64,000 bases of DNA from Posidonia oceanica (lineage: Eukaryota > Streptophyta > Magnoliopsida > Alismatales > Posidoniaceae): the NCBI GenBank assembly GCA_037176725.1, contig JAZBRS010000014.1, forward strand, positions 72,708,501 to 72,772,500, given 5' to 3'. A program made the position numbers and the translations under genes. This document shows, piece by piece, positions 22,724 to 32,000 of this stretch; within the stretch, counting starts at the first letter, position 1; the number at the start of each line of letters is the position of its first letter. Below the pieces are notes generated by a model. That model worked only from the letters and a program-made list of their open reading frames with translations, did no database searches and was not told where the DNA came from.

Positions 22724-22823
22724 CCACCGCTTTGGGCGTGGCGCAAGTCAGTCGGTCTGTCCCCCCTTTGTCCGGGGGTCGTGTCGGTGTTAGTAGAGGG
22801 TACCACCCACGCTTTGGCGGGGT
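22724..22823 (+). promoter_or_regulatory. Leader stem-loops SL1 to SL3 of element F
   Basis: SL1 is CCA-C-CGC-TTTGG-GCG-TGG (22724-22741). SL2 pairs CCCCC with GGGGG (about 22760-22776). SL3 is ACCC-A-CGC-TTTG-GCG-GGGT (22805-22823). SL1 and SL3 share layout: outer stem, one unpaired base on the 5' side, inner 3-bp stem, TTTG loop. Confidence 0.7.
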
Positions 22824-23061
22824 AGAGGCCACCAATGCACCACCCTGTTATTACCTGAGCTTTGGGCCAGGAGTTCGACAGGGAACCTGCTTTTTCTGAC
22901 CTGGAGTCTGTCTAAACCCACTACCTTTGAGTGCGTCCTGGTAGGTCATCTACTCAGGACATGCATGGTGAGAGAGCGCAACTTAGGACATTCATTCGCA
23001 TGTATGCCATTCATGCCACCCCTAATAACTCTTTATTGCATACAACTTCTAACATCTTTGC

Positions 23062-23077
23062 TCTCTTGCAGGTACGT
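23062..23077 (+). promoter_or_regulatory. Recursive-splice-like site before F gag (TTGCAG|GTACGT)
   Basis: A pyrimidine tract and CAG are followed at once by GTACGT, so the same point can serve as acceptor and donor. E has TTTTTGCAG|GTAGGT (63790/63791). D has GAACAG|GTCAGT on the minus strand (12595/12594). In all three it lies about 130-180 bp before the gag ATG. Confidence 0.45.
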
Positions 23078-23205
23078 GTGGGATCCGCTGCCTAGACTCT
23101 GAGCGTCCTTCCTCTGAGCTACTTGTCACTTCTGGCGGTAGCTTTCCTTAGGCTTTACTTTCTTCTCTCTCGTCGCAGCTTCTGCTCACTTAGACTCAGT
23201 CAGCA

Positions 23206-25350
23206 ATGGCCCAGTCTGACGGTGGGCTCCACTTTACCGCTGATTCGGAGGGGTTTACCACTTGGGTCCCTTCGGATTTCACTTCTATTCGCTCTGTGCC
23301 CTCTATGACACCAGGATTCGATCCTCAGGCGTCTAGGGCACTCCCTTCTGCTGCCGGTCTTTGGCAAACTTGCGCCACTCTGGATCCGATCGTCGAATCT
23401 GTCTCGATGACCGCCCCTCGCGTTTCGGAGGCGCCTCCGACCCCTTCGTCCTTGGGATATGTCGCTCCCGACACCCCTTCTACTGCGGCGACCTTTGCTT
23501 TAGGTTCTCAATCTCTTGAGTCCGCCTCTCGGCCTGTTCTGCAATTCAGTGTTCCCACTCACGGGTCCCCTGAAGCGCGGTATCGGCACCTGATGGACCT
23601 TGCCCACACACTGCAGGGTATGGCTCTATCAGTTCGACCCTCTTGTATTCCTGTTGCCCCTGAGGTTCCTCTGCGGCCTGCTGTTGCACACACTGCGCCC
23701 CCGCCCAGACCATCGCCCCAGCTACACACTGCTCCGGTGATGAGGGTGCGACATCTGTCTCCTGCTTCTGCACAACACCGTGCACTGCATTCAACTCCAT
23801 TTCCTGGTGATCAGTCCTTCGGACTGGTTGGAGCACGGTATCCCACTAGCTCGTTGCCCGGCATCGCGCCTGTGCAGCAACCGTTGCTCCAACAATCTGC
23901 ACCTCACACCACACAACATATTGCCTACCCATCTCCCTTGCATCAGGTTCAGAACCCAGCATGCTTTCCTGCCTACACTGCACGCACGCACGGATACGCC
24001 GGCCATCCCGTTGCTCCACCAGGCGACGCTATGGTAGATCCGGAGGAGCACTTAGGTGCGACCCACTCGGCGTATGTGGTCCCTGCCCCTGTTGCCTCAT
24101 CTCCTATGGCAGCCAATCCAGACCCCATCAATGACAGGATGGACGTTCTGGAGAAAGCACTACGTCTAGTGCAGGGCAAGGACCACCAGTCTTACCAGTT
24201 TCGCGACCTCTGTCTCTTTCCCGAGGCCGCACTCCCTTCGAAGTTCCGCATCCCGGTCTTCGATAAATACAATGGTAAAGGCTGCCCTATTTCGCATCTG
24301 AAGGCATACTGCGGGGACCTTGTTCAGCTTCAGGCTGATGAAAGGCTCCTTATCCGCCTGTTTCAGAAGAGTTTAACCGGCCCCGCGCTCAAGTGGTTCA
24401 CTTTCCTTGACATGGCCACGGTTCGAACTTGGACGGATCTTTCTCAGGCCTTCCTTGAGCAGTATGCTTTCAACCTCGACCTGATCCCCAAGAGGGAGGA
24501 TCTTGTCGCCATCCGGCAGAGACCCCAAGAGCCATTTGGGGAGTATGTCGGTCGCTGGCGTTCCCTAGCTGCCCAAGTCAAAGATAAACCCTCCGAGGAG
24601 GATTCTATCGAGATAATCGTTAAAGGGGCGCTGCCAGTGATTGGGACTCTGCTTTGCATTCAGCACATCACTAGTCATGCATCGCTGATTAGGGCTGGTG
24701 TCCGCGTGGAAAGCTCGCTGCGAAGTGGGCATTTCCCCGCACTTTCTGCATTGGCTAGGCAGGCCAACACCTCCAGCATTCGCCGCAGCAATAGCAACAG
24801 CAGCTCCACTGCTGACCGCTCCGAACAGCTCTCCGAATTATGTGTCGATCTTCCCGAGGAGCCTGCCTATGCAGAGAGTCAACTAGACCCTTTTCCGCTA
24901 GAGCACGCACCTAATTTTGCACCCACTGAGCACACTACCACCGTCGAGCCCGTGCATCACGTCGCACCCGCTCGGCAAGGACTCCACCCAGGGCAAAGAC
25001 GACCTCGTCGGGCTGAGTGTAATTACACGCCTCTCCCCGGACCACTGAGTGTCATCTTCCCTCAAGTTGAGTCGCTCCTGAGGCTCCCGGCTGTCCGTTC
25101 GTCACCAAATCCCCCTCCGTGGTGGCACAATACGGATCAGTTCTGCAGTTTCCATCGGGCCACCGGGCACTTGACGGACAACTGCCTCGCTCTCCGGGAT
25201 GCCGTTCAACGCCTGATTGACCGCAGGATCATCAGCGTTGGCAAGCAGGAGCCTGCACATACACATACACCTGCACTTGCACTTGCACGCCCTAGTATAG
25301 CGAATCCTTCCTCCGCTGGCACCTCGGGGGGTTACCCCAATCTTTTCTGA
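23206..25350 (+). CDS. gag: F gag polyprotein (714 aa), complete
   Basis: Structural protein that would form the virus-like particle and bind the RNA genome. The start ATG follows CAGTCAGCA and matches the starts of D and E gag. The first 340 residues are rich in Pro, Ala and Ser. A retrotransposon gag core lies at about 350-475 (KYNGKGCPISHLKAYCGD, FQKSLTGPALKWFT, EPFGEYVGRW). A zinc-knuckle-like CSFHRATGHLTDNC of C-x2-H-x4-H-x4-C spacing lies at about 646-659, followed by a basic helix. The frame is open throughout, with no stop or frameshift, unlike D. It ends YPNLF and TGA. In D the homologous reading runs on towards protease, and in F the matching residues (DPSDSIGAI) appear in another frame after the stop, so a frame change truncates the old gag-pro. 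No pol follows. Codon use is GC-rich against AT-rich flanks. Confidence 0.93.
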   Translation: MAQSDGGLHFTADSEGFTTWVPSDFTSIRSVPSMTPGFDPQASRALPSAAGLWQTCATLDPIVESVSMTAPRVSEAPPTPSSLGYVAPDTPSTAATFALGSQSLESASRPVLQFSVPTHGSPEARYRHLMDLAHTLQGMALSVRPSCIPVAPEVPLRPAVAHTAPPPRPSPQLHTAPVMRVRHLSPASAQHRALHSTPFPGDQSFGLVGARYPTSSLPGIAPVQQPLLQQSAPHTTQHIAYPSPLHQVQNPACFPAYTARTHGYAGHPVAPPGDAMVDPEEHLGATHSAYVVPAPVASSPMAANPDPINDRMDVLEKALRLVQGKDHQSYQFRDLCLFPEAALPSKFRIPVFDKYNGKGCPISHLKAYCGDLVQLQADERLLIRLFQKSLTGPALKWFTFLDMATVRTWTDLSQAFLEQYAFNLDLIPKREDLVAIRQRPQEPFGEYVGRWRSLAAQVKDKPSEEDSIEIIVKGALPVIGTLLCIQHITSHASLIRAGVRVESSLRSGHFPALSALARQANTSSIRRSNSNSSSTADRSEQLSELCVDLPEEPAYAESQLDPFPLEHAPNFAPTEHTTTVEPVHHVAPARQGLHPGQRRPRRAECNYTPLPGPLSVIFPQVESLLRLPAVRSSPNPPPWWHNTDQFCSFHRATGHLTDNCLALRDAVQRLIDRRIISVGKQEPAHTHTPALALARPSIANPSSAGTSGGYPNLF

Positions 25351-25655
25351 ATCCCGCTCTGCTCCGATGGATCCTTCTGATTCCATCGGCGCGATCCTCT
25401 TCTCCCGTCCTCCCTATCTCGTCCGAGGGACGCTCGGAGATGCAACGGCAGCGTCGACAGCAAGACCAGGCGCAGCGCCATCCAGGTAAGTCCTTCTAAC
25501 CTCTCTTTTGTTCCCTGCATTGTCTTTTCTTTTGTTTTGTTCTGTTTTCGTTTTGCGTTTTTTTTTCCACCTTACCTAAAAATCATAAAAAGCATAAAAT
25601 CAACAAAACTCATTAAAAAGCATGCATCTCTTCTACTTCTTGCATTCATGTCATC
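25351..25655 (+). other. F remnant of the gag-pro junction with a splice-donor-like site
   Basis: About 130 bp after the gag stop still resembles the D polyprotein in a shifted frame (DPSDSIGAILF). It ends at CATCCAG|GTAAGT, a perfect donor (GT at 25486). After it the sequence is T-rich and non-coding. The donor may mark the start of an intron such as Ogre elements have near this place, but the downstream acceptor and pol are missing in F. Confidence 0.5.
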
Positions 25656-25803
25656 CTCGGGCTGGCAACCCTAACTGCTCGGCAATAGGTCCGTTAACCT
25701 GTCATCCTCGGGCTGGCAACCCTAACTGCTCGGCGATAGGTCCGTTAACCTATCATTCGGGCTGATATCCCTAACTATTCGGCGATAGGTCCGTCAACCT
25801 ATC
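25656..25803 (+). repeat. Hairpin minisatellite, first block (three units of about 50 bp)
   Basis: Units start GGGCTGGCAACCCTAACTG or GGGCTGATATCCCTAACTA and contain GATAGGT-CCGTTA-ACCTATC (for example 25735-25754) or the CCGTCA-loop version (25784-25803), each a perfect 7-bp stem. The first unit has AATAGGT with ACCTGT, still mostly paired. Confidence 0.85.
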
Positions 25804-27240
25804 ACCTTGCATTGCACATAGCTATCATCTCGTACATATCTGTCATCATGCATATCACCTTCTGCATACGTGTCATTTCATGCATCCTGTAAAACAAAAG
25901 CACCAAAAATCAAAAAAAATCAAGAAAATCAAAAAACGCAAAAATATTTTCTCGCATTACTGTTGGTTTCCCCTTTTTATGTTTTCTTAAACCAAAAAAA
26001 GCCATAAAAAATACAAAACCAATGCAAAAACCTAAAAACATGCTTGCCTCTTCCCTTCTAAAAAATACAAAACCCATAAACATTTGTATAATCAGAAACC
26101 TGGCTATGGACAAGCAAGCAGCGCCTAGAGGATGTCAAGCAGCGACAGTCTCAAGCAGATCTCACCCGAGCAGCGCCATCTCTTGCATGTGGCCATAAAG
26201 TGAGACTGAGAGCAGAATAGAGCATCCCGCTGAGTTTCAGAACACTACAAGCAGGATCCACCTTATCAAGAGAGTCCACCGAACACGGAGAGGACCGAAG
26301 CGGAGCGGAGCATAGCCAGAGGCTGTAAACACACATTGCAGAGGCTGAGGGTGTACACGGATCAGCCGAACCCTTAATGCCTCATCAGGGACTGCTACCC
26401 CAAGAGGGCGAAGTCATGCATATCCAAAAGAATAGAGATCATGTGAGCAAAAGAATATGATAACTTGATATGCATGCTGAGCACAAAAGAAAAATGAAGA
26501 AAGAAGTTGAAGAAAGAAGGCGCTCATGAGAGGAGTGATTCGGACGAGCGTCAAAGCCATCTCAGTTATCAACATCAAGCGCCACACTGGCAACTGCACA
26601 AGACATCATATATGGAGGACCTGGCCCCACCCTCCGAGCGCAGCAGCACGCTCCAACCCTTGTGCAGACAACACTTATTTCCAAGAAGGCTAGATGCAGA
26701 TCCAATCACTCATGAGGGGAAAAGAAACATTATCCTGTGAGCGTCAAAAGCGGTAGTCGGTCCCCGAGGAATTAAGACGGAGGCTGTGAAGCTGCATCCA
26801 ACGCTTCTGCTACCTACCTGCAGCCAAAGGCTATCCTCTGCAAAGCCAAAGCCTCATCCTGAGCCAAGAGTGAGAAAGAGAGCCACCGACCACAACTCGG
26901 CATGGCGTTGCTCGAGGACCGAGTCTCCTGAGTCAGGAAGTGCAGAAGCACCCTCTTGGCAGTCGCTTTGAGTCCAAAGCCACCAAAAAATGCATGCTGT
27001 AATATACTATCACCTTGTTTCCTCTCTGTTTTCGAAAACCGGAGTCAAGGATGAGCACTTTTGCCTGACCTCGCTCAGAGGCTCTGCGTTTTTCCGCCCA
27101 CCACGCTGGGTAGGTCCTGGATGAACGGCATGTCCCTCGTTTGTCACCTCATGACGCTACGAAGCATGCCCGCGCTGAGACCATTGCACACCCACCACGG
27201 GGGGTTTCCTGGTTTTCTATGTGTCCGCTTGCATCCCTCA
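25804..27240 (+). other. F internal non-coding region
   Basis: An A-rich stretch with repeated AAAATC/AAAACC words lies at 25885-26100. A mixed region (26100-27000) follows with many AAGCAGCG-like words and no domain-bearing frame. Short open frames (61-118 codons) show no similarity I recognise. Nothing of protease, RT or integrase is seen on either strand. Confidence 0.7.
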
Positions 27241-27608
27241 TTCTTTGCACCCGGGCTGGCACCCCTAACTGCTCGGCGATGGGTTCGTCAACCTATCATC
27301 CATCCACTCGCTCATCCACCTTTGCATTCTGGTGCCAGGGGTGCTTCAGCCGTCCCCTGGTATCATCCTGATACCAGGGGCATCTTTTGGCCGCCCTGTG
27401 GTATCGTCCCTAGCTAGTCATCCCTAGCTGAGTCCCCAGCGGGCTGGCACCCCTAACTGCCCGGCGATAGGTTCGTCAACCTATCATCCATTCATCTATT
27501 CATCCTCGCATTTCGATGCCAGGGGCGCTTCAGCTGTCCCCTGGTATCATCCTGATACCAGGGGCATCTTTTTTGCTGCCCCTTGGTATCCCCCTTCCAT
27601 CTGCATTG
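27241..27608 (+). repeat. Two tandem units of about 184 bp with a perfect 12-bp inverted repeat
   Basis: Each unit has GGGCTGGCACCCCTAACTG, GAT(A/G)GGT-TCGTCA-ACCTATC, a CCAGGGG word and the palindrome CCCCTGGTATCA-TCC-TGATACCAGGGG (stems 27354-27365/27369-27380 and 27538-27549/27553-27564). The palindrome copies are 184 bp apart. Confidence 0.8.
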
Positions 27609-27693
27609 GGCTGACATCCCCAACTGTCGCGGGAATGTCTCTGGACCTCTGCTGCACCTTCTGGTTCGGTATCCCGCCCACTTTCCACCCTCA

Positions 27694-28130
27694 GCGGGCT
27701 GATAGCCCTAACTATCCGGTGATGAGTCCGTTAACTCCTCGTTCGGGCTGATAGCCCTAACTATCCGGTGATGAGTCCGTCAACTCTTCAGCGGGCTGAT
27801 AGCCCTAACTATCCGGTGATGAGTCCGTCAACTCTTCAGCGGGCTGATAGCCCTAACTATCCGGCGATGAGTCCGTTAACTCCTCGTTCGGGCTGATAGC
27901 CCTAACTATCCGGCGATGAGTCCGTTAACTCCTCGTTCGGGCTGATAGCCCTAACTATCCGGTGATGAGTCTGTCAACTCTTCAGCGGGCTGATAACCCT
28001 AACTATCCGGCGACGAGTCCGTTAACTCCTCAGCGGGCTGATAGCCCTAACTATCCGGTGATGAGTCCGTTAACTCCTCGTTCGGGCTGGTGGCCCTAAC
28101 CATCCGGCGATAAGTCCGTTAACTTATCAC
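27694..28130 (+). repeat. Hairpin minisatellite, main block (nine units of 48-49 bp)
   Basis: Each unit begins GGGCTGATAGCCCTAACTA; GGGCT and AGCCC form a 5-bp stem with loop GAT. It continues CCGGTGATGAGTCCGTTAAC, where GAGT and ACTC pair. The last unit has GATAAGT-CCGTTA-ACTTATC (28109-28128), a perfect 7-bp stem. Units alternate in two ending types (CTCGTTC and TTCAGC), which shows higher-order duplication. Confidence 0.9.
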
Positions 28131-29000
28131 CTCATTTCGTCGTAGTTTAATAGCATTCTGTTGCATATCATGGCATATCATCAGCATCCGCATTGCATAA
28201 CATCATATAGCTTCATCGTGTCCTCTGTAGAGTCAGTCCTAGTACTGCATTCCATCATTGCACGGACATGGCGTGCTTGGGAATCGAACCCCTGGCTCGT
28301 GTACTGCCTAAGGTATCATCCTCGGCACCCGCATGACTTTCGCAGCTTGCCGGCCTTGGGTGATACTCGCAGTAGTATGCGGCCTTGGGATCGTCTTCCC
28401 GGTTCCGCATGCCCGGCGCTCCGCTGTTTATACCCTACATTCCACTGCATAACATTGCATAACATTGCACCCTTATTGCGCTACTACTCCTCTGTGGTCC
28501 TTACACCAGCTTCCGCATTCCGCTCTCCCGGGCCCGCGCCCGCCACCGCATGCACATCCACAGCACTCTACTTTCCAGCGTCTTTACTTTCCAGCATCTT
28601 TACTTTCCAGCACCTTTACATTCAGCCTTTACATTCAGTCTTTACATCCAACACTTTCCTTACAAGTACTTTACTTCCAGTAATTTCCTTTCAGCACTTT
28701 ATTTTCAGTACTTTACTTTCTGCTCTTGCATTGCATTTTCCACCCTCCCGCGTGCATGCACCATCTCGCTTTCCCCCAGAGGAGTACAGCGCAGTAAGTT
28801 TTAGCATAAGCATACCATTTGCATTCACACACTGCACATTCATCCATCTACACCTGCATCTTGCATTGCGGCAATGGGCTACGACGTTCGGTGCATCCGC
28901 CGAATAAGTAACTCACGCCAATAGCAAATCTTTTGGCCCTCCGGTCAAATGGGGTGTCTTGTCAACCCTGAGCAGCGGTCTCGGTCCCCTTGACCTCGCT
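28131..29000 (+). other. F 3' internal non-coding region
   Basis: No recognised coding domain. It contains a TTTACTTTCCAGCA-type short tandem repeat (about 28565-28725) and, at 28947-28958, AAATGGGGTGTC. The latter is the exact reverse complement of GACACCCCATTT at the start of the 3' LTR (29019-29030). The 248-codon open frame at 28161-28907 has no domain and covers the simple repeats. Confidence 0.7.
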
Positions 29001-29014
29001 CAGGGAGGGGCATC
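29001..29014 (+). other. F polypurine tract
   Basis: CAGGGAGGGGCATC directly before the 3' LTR start TGTTGACA. Element B has AGGAGGGGCATC at the same place, so the last 11 bases are shared by different families in this window. It would prime plus-strand DNA synthesis. Confidence 0.85.
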
Positions 29015-32000
29015 TGTTGACACCCCATTTCGACAAGGCTGAATCGGCGGACCTCTCTGGCGGCTAGGAAAAACCCAAAATCGCACATTTCTCTTCATCC
29101 TTCTTCCCAAATCAAAACTCCAGCTCAAACCTCAAAGCCGAACCTAGAACCACACCCATTTTCCAACCCCAAAACCTCACCCTGAAACCATCCCAAAACC
29201 TTACCCTGAAACCATCCAAAACCCAAGCCAAAACCAAACCCCAACCCTCCTTTCTACCCTTCAAAACCAGCCAACTTGACCTAAGCCTTTACCCCTCTTC
29301 CCGAGCTCAAAACTTGACCAAAATCCATAGGAAAATCCACCAACACCCACTCAACAAACCTACTCTAAAACCTAGAAATTTCTAAATCTGACCCATTCCC
29401 AAAAACCCTAGAAAACCTAGGTGAATTTCCCCTTTTTCTACACCTTCAAACCCCTCCAAAACCTTCTTAGAATCAAACCAAAACCTCAGACCTAATACCT
29501 TAAGCCCTAGACTACCCACTCGCCAATTTTCATCCCATTCCGAGACCTTTAAGACCTCCATTCACCCAAATTATCCTTTTCTCTCTCCAGGATTATCATT
29601 TTCTCTCTCCTCTCTCTCTCCTGATTATCATCTCCCTTTTCATCCCCTTCTTGCCCTTTCCCTGGCCTGGCTGTGGGCCCCCTTTGTGCTTCTATCCCTT
29701 CTCTATCTTATTCCTATTTTTATTTTATTTTTAGCATTTTCTCTGAATTTTAAAAAATCATTTCCCTCCCACTCATCTCTTTCCCTTTTATTTCTCCCTT
29801 TTTCCATTTTCTTCCTCCTTCTCTTTTCCTTTTCTTTCTTTTGCAAAAACCCATAAAAACCCCTAAAAATCCATAAAATTCCAAAACATAAAAGAGACAA
29901 ACCAGAACTCTAAGAAAAACAATTAAAAAACATTAAGCAATCAATTAAAAAACTTAAACTTAACTGAATCAAGCTAAAAAGAAAATCAAGCATGCAAACT
30001 AAAAAATGCGAAACAAACCAAAATAAAATACTGAAAAATCTAGGAAAAAACTAAAACAAAATCAAGACCCACCAAAAGTAAAAACTCTACCAAAAGAATT
30101 AAAAATAAACCCTAAAAAAGAAGTGAAACAATTAAGAACACTAAGATAAGTAATTAATGAAAGAAAAAGCTTAACTTAACAAACCTAAGGAAAACAATTT
30201 GAGAACTCAATTAAGAAAGATGAAGAACACATCAAAAAGACTTGAAGACTCTTAATCAAACAAGAGAAACCTAACTAAAAAACATCAAGAAAAATTAACA
30301 AATAAAAATCAAACATAATTCAAAAGACTTAAGAAAGAAAATCCTAAAAGACTAAAACTAAAAAGCCCAAAACCCACTCTAATTAACCTAAAAATAAATC
30401 CTAAAAAAATCCTAATTAACATCCTAAGTGCTTAACAAGAAAAATACAATTTAAAAAAAAAAAAAAAAAAACAATTTGAAAAGACTTAACAAACACTTAA
30501 TCAAATGGAAAATGAATTAAAGGCAAAAGAAAAATCTAAAACCCTAATCAACCCTAAAATGCACTAATTAACCCAAAACAATCATTAAAAAACCTAATTA
30601 AAATCCTAACCTAAACACAACCATTCTAAAAACTCTTCCCATCCTTTTCTATTTTTATTTTATTTTTATTTTTATTTTCTTCCTTCTTTCTCCTCTTTCT
30701 TTCTTTTTCTTCCTTCTTCCCTTTCTTTTCTACCCCTCCTTCTTTCCTTCTTTCTTAATTTCTTTTCTACTACTGTGCTCAAGGCCCAGCCCATGCCCAA
30801 CTTCTTCTTCTTCCCTCCATCCCTTCTTCTTCTTCCACTCTCCTCCTCTCTCACAACCTGCAAACGACAACACCTCTCCCCCATTGATTTTCTTTTTTTT
30901 CAAACCTCCCTGACACCACCTTGACCTCCCACCATCACCCACGACCCACGACCAAGGCCACTCCCTCCATGCCCTGCCAATAGTGGCAGAAAACAGAGAC
31001 CCATGCCCTCCCTTTGACTGTTGGAAACCAGCAACTTTGAGGCAACAAAACTTGGGATTTTGGAATCAGAAAAGGATTCGGCCAGCACACTTGCATAGAC
31101 CAAGTCACCAGCTCTCGCACCCTTCTTCCAGAACCGAAAAAGACCCCCAATCCTTGCCGGAATTCTTCCCCGAAGTAGCCAGCACCCAAACAAGCTCAGA
31201 GCGACCTTCTTCCTTGCAAACCCACCACCACGAGCCTCCTAAAATCCCAGAACTTTGCCATCAGACTCACCAAGCAACCACCTTCCCAAGCCACCCAAAA
31301 TCACATCCTGAAACCTCCCACACTCCTCACAGTCCACTACAAACACTTGGGTCCTCATTTTTGCCAAAAACTTCAAACTCCCATAACTTCCTCTACACTC
31401 AGTGAAATCCACTTCTGTTTCCTCCCACGCACTCCCCGAACAACCACCTAGCCGCCCGTACCCTCGCCTCGCCTTGGAGCGCCGTACATCACCGTATCCA
31501 CCTCGGCCTCCACCGGTGAAGCTCCACTGAACCAGATCTCGCCCCGGGCTGTAGAACGTGCTTCTGATTACTCCGTCATCTTCCTTGGACCTCCGGCGAC
31601 GCCCCCCGAGCTCCCCAACGCAGCAGCCGCCGCCCTCCGCCGTCCCCGCTCTTCTCCGGCCGGCCGAAAGCCACCCAGGTGGGTGGGCTGTTCCGGCGTG
31701 CGAAAGGGCCGAGGCAAGCTCCCCCCGGATTCCCCTCGTCGCCCTCTTGCTCCTCGGCTTTTCCCCGAGGCGTTTCGTCACCTGTGCTGCCCACAAAGAC
31801 TCGCCGGAGTTACCTTCTTCTCCGGCACCGGTCGCCGGAGCTGCAAAGACAGCGGCCTCTCCACGCGTGTCCGCCGCCGCCGACGCACCGCCGTGCCCCT
31901 CCTCGCCTCCGTCGCACCCCGCCGGTTCCTCCCAGGCCCTCCTCACCTCGCGTCGCCCCTCCTCCACCGGCCTGGAGGAATCGCCGGCGAAGTTCGGCCC

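Larger units (their letters stand above)
21933..23205 (+). other. F leader (untranslated region before gag)
   Basis: No convincing gene. The first part (21933-22600) is T-rich with TTGC words. The second part carries stem-loops SL1 (22724-22741), a C-run/G-run hairpin (about 22760-22780) and SL3 (22805-22823). Then comes a pyrimidine tract with TTGCAG|GTACGT (junction 23071/23072). The region is shared with E and D. The small open frame at 22705-22899 covers the stem-loops and is probably not translated. Confidence 0.8.

Noticed and set aside
27694..28130. Minisatellite unit GTGATGAGTCCGTTAACTC resembles a hammerhead ribozyme core (CUGAUGA, stem II)
   Set aside because: The essential C before UGAUGA is G, and the GAAA after stem II is missing (CTCGTTC or CTTCAGC instead). 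The covariation fits a plain hairpin.
25656..28130. CRISPR-like regular array of about 48-bp units
   Set aside because: Units are directly adjacent with no unique spacers, in a plant retrotransposon. A minisatellite.
28270..28320. tRNA-like T-arm on the minus strand (GGTTCGATTCCC)
   Set aside because: No A box at the right distance and no cloverleaf or acceptor stem could be drawn. A short chance match.
28161..28907. 248-codon open frame near the 3' end of F as a possible accessory protein
   Set aside because: No domain; its second half covers the TTTACTTTCCAGCA simple repeat; Ser/Phe/His-rich composition follows the repeat.
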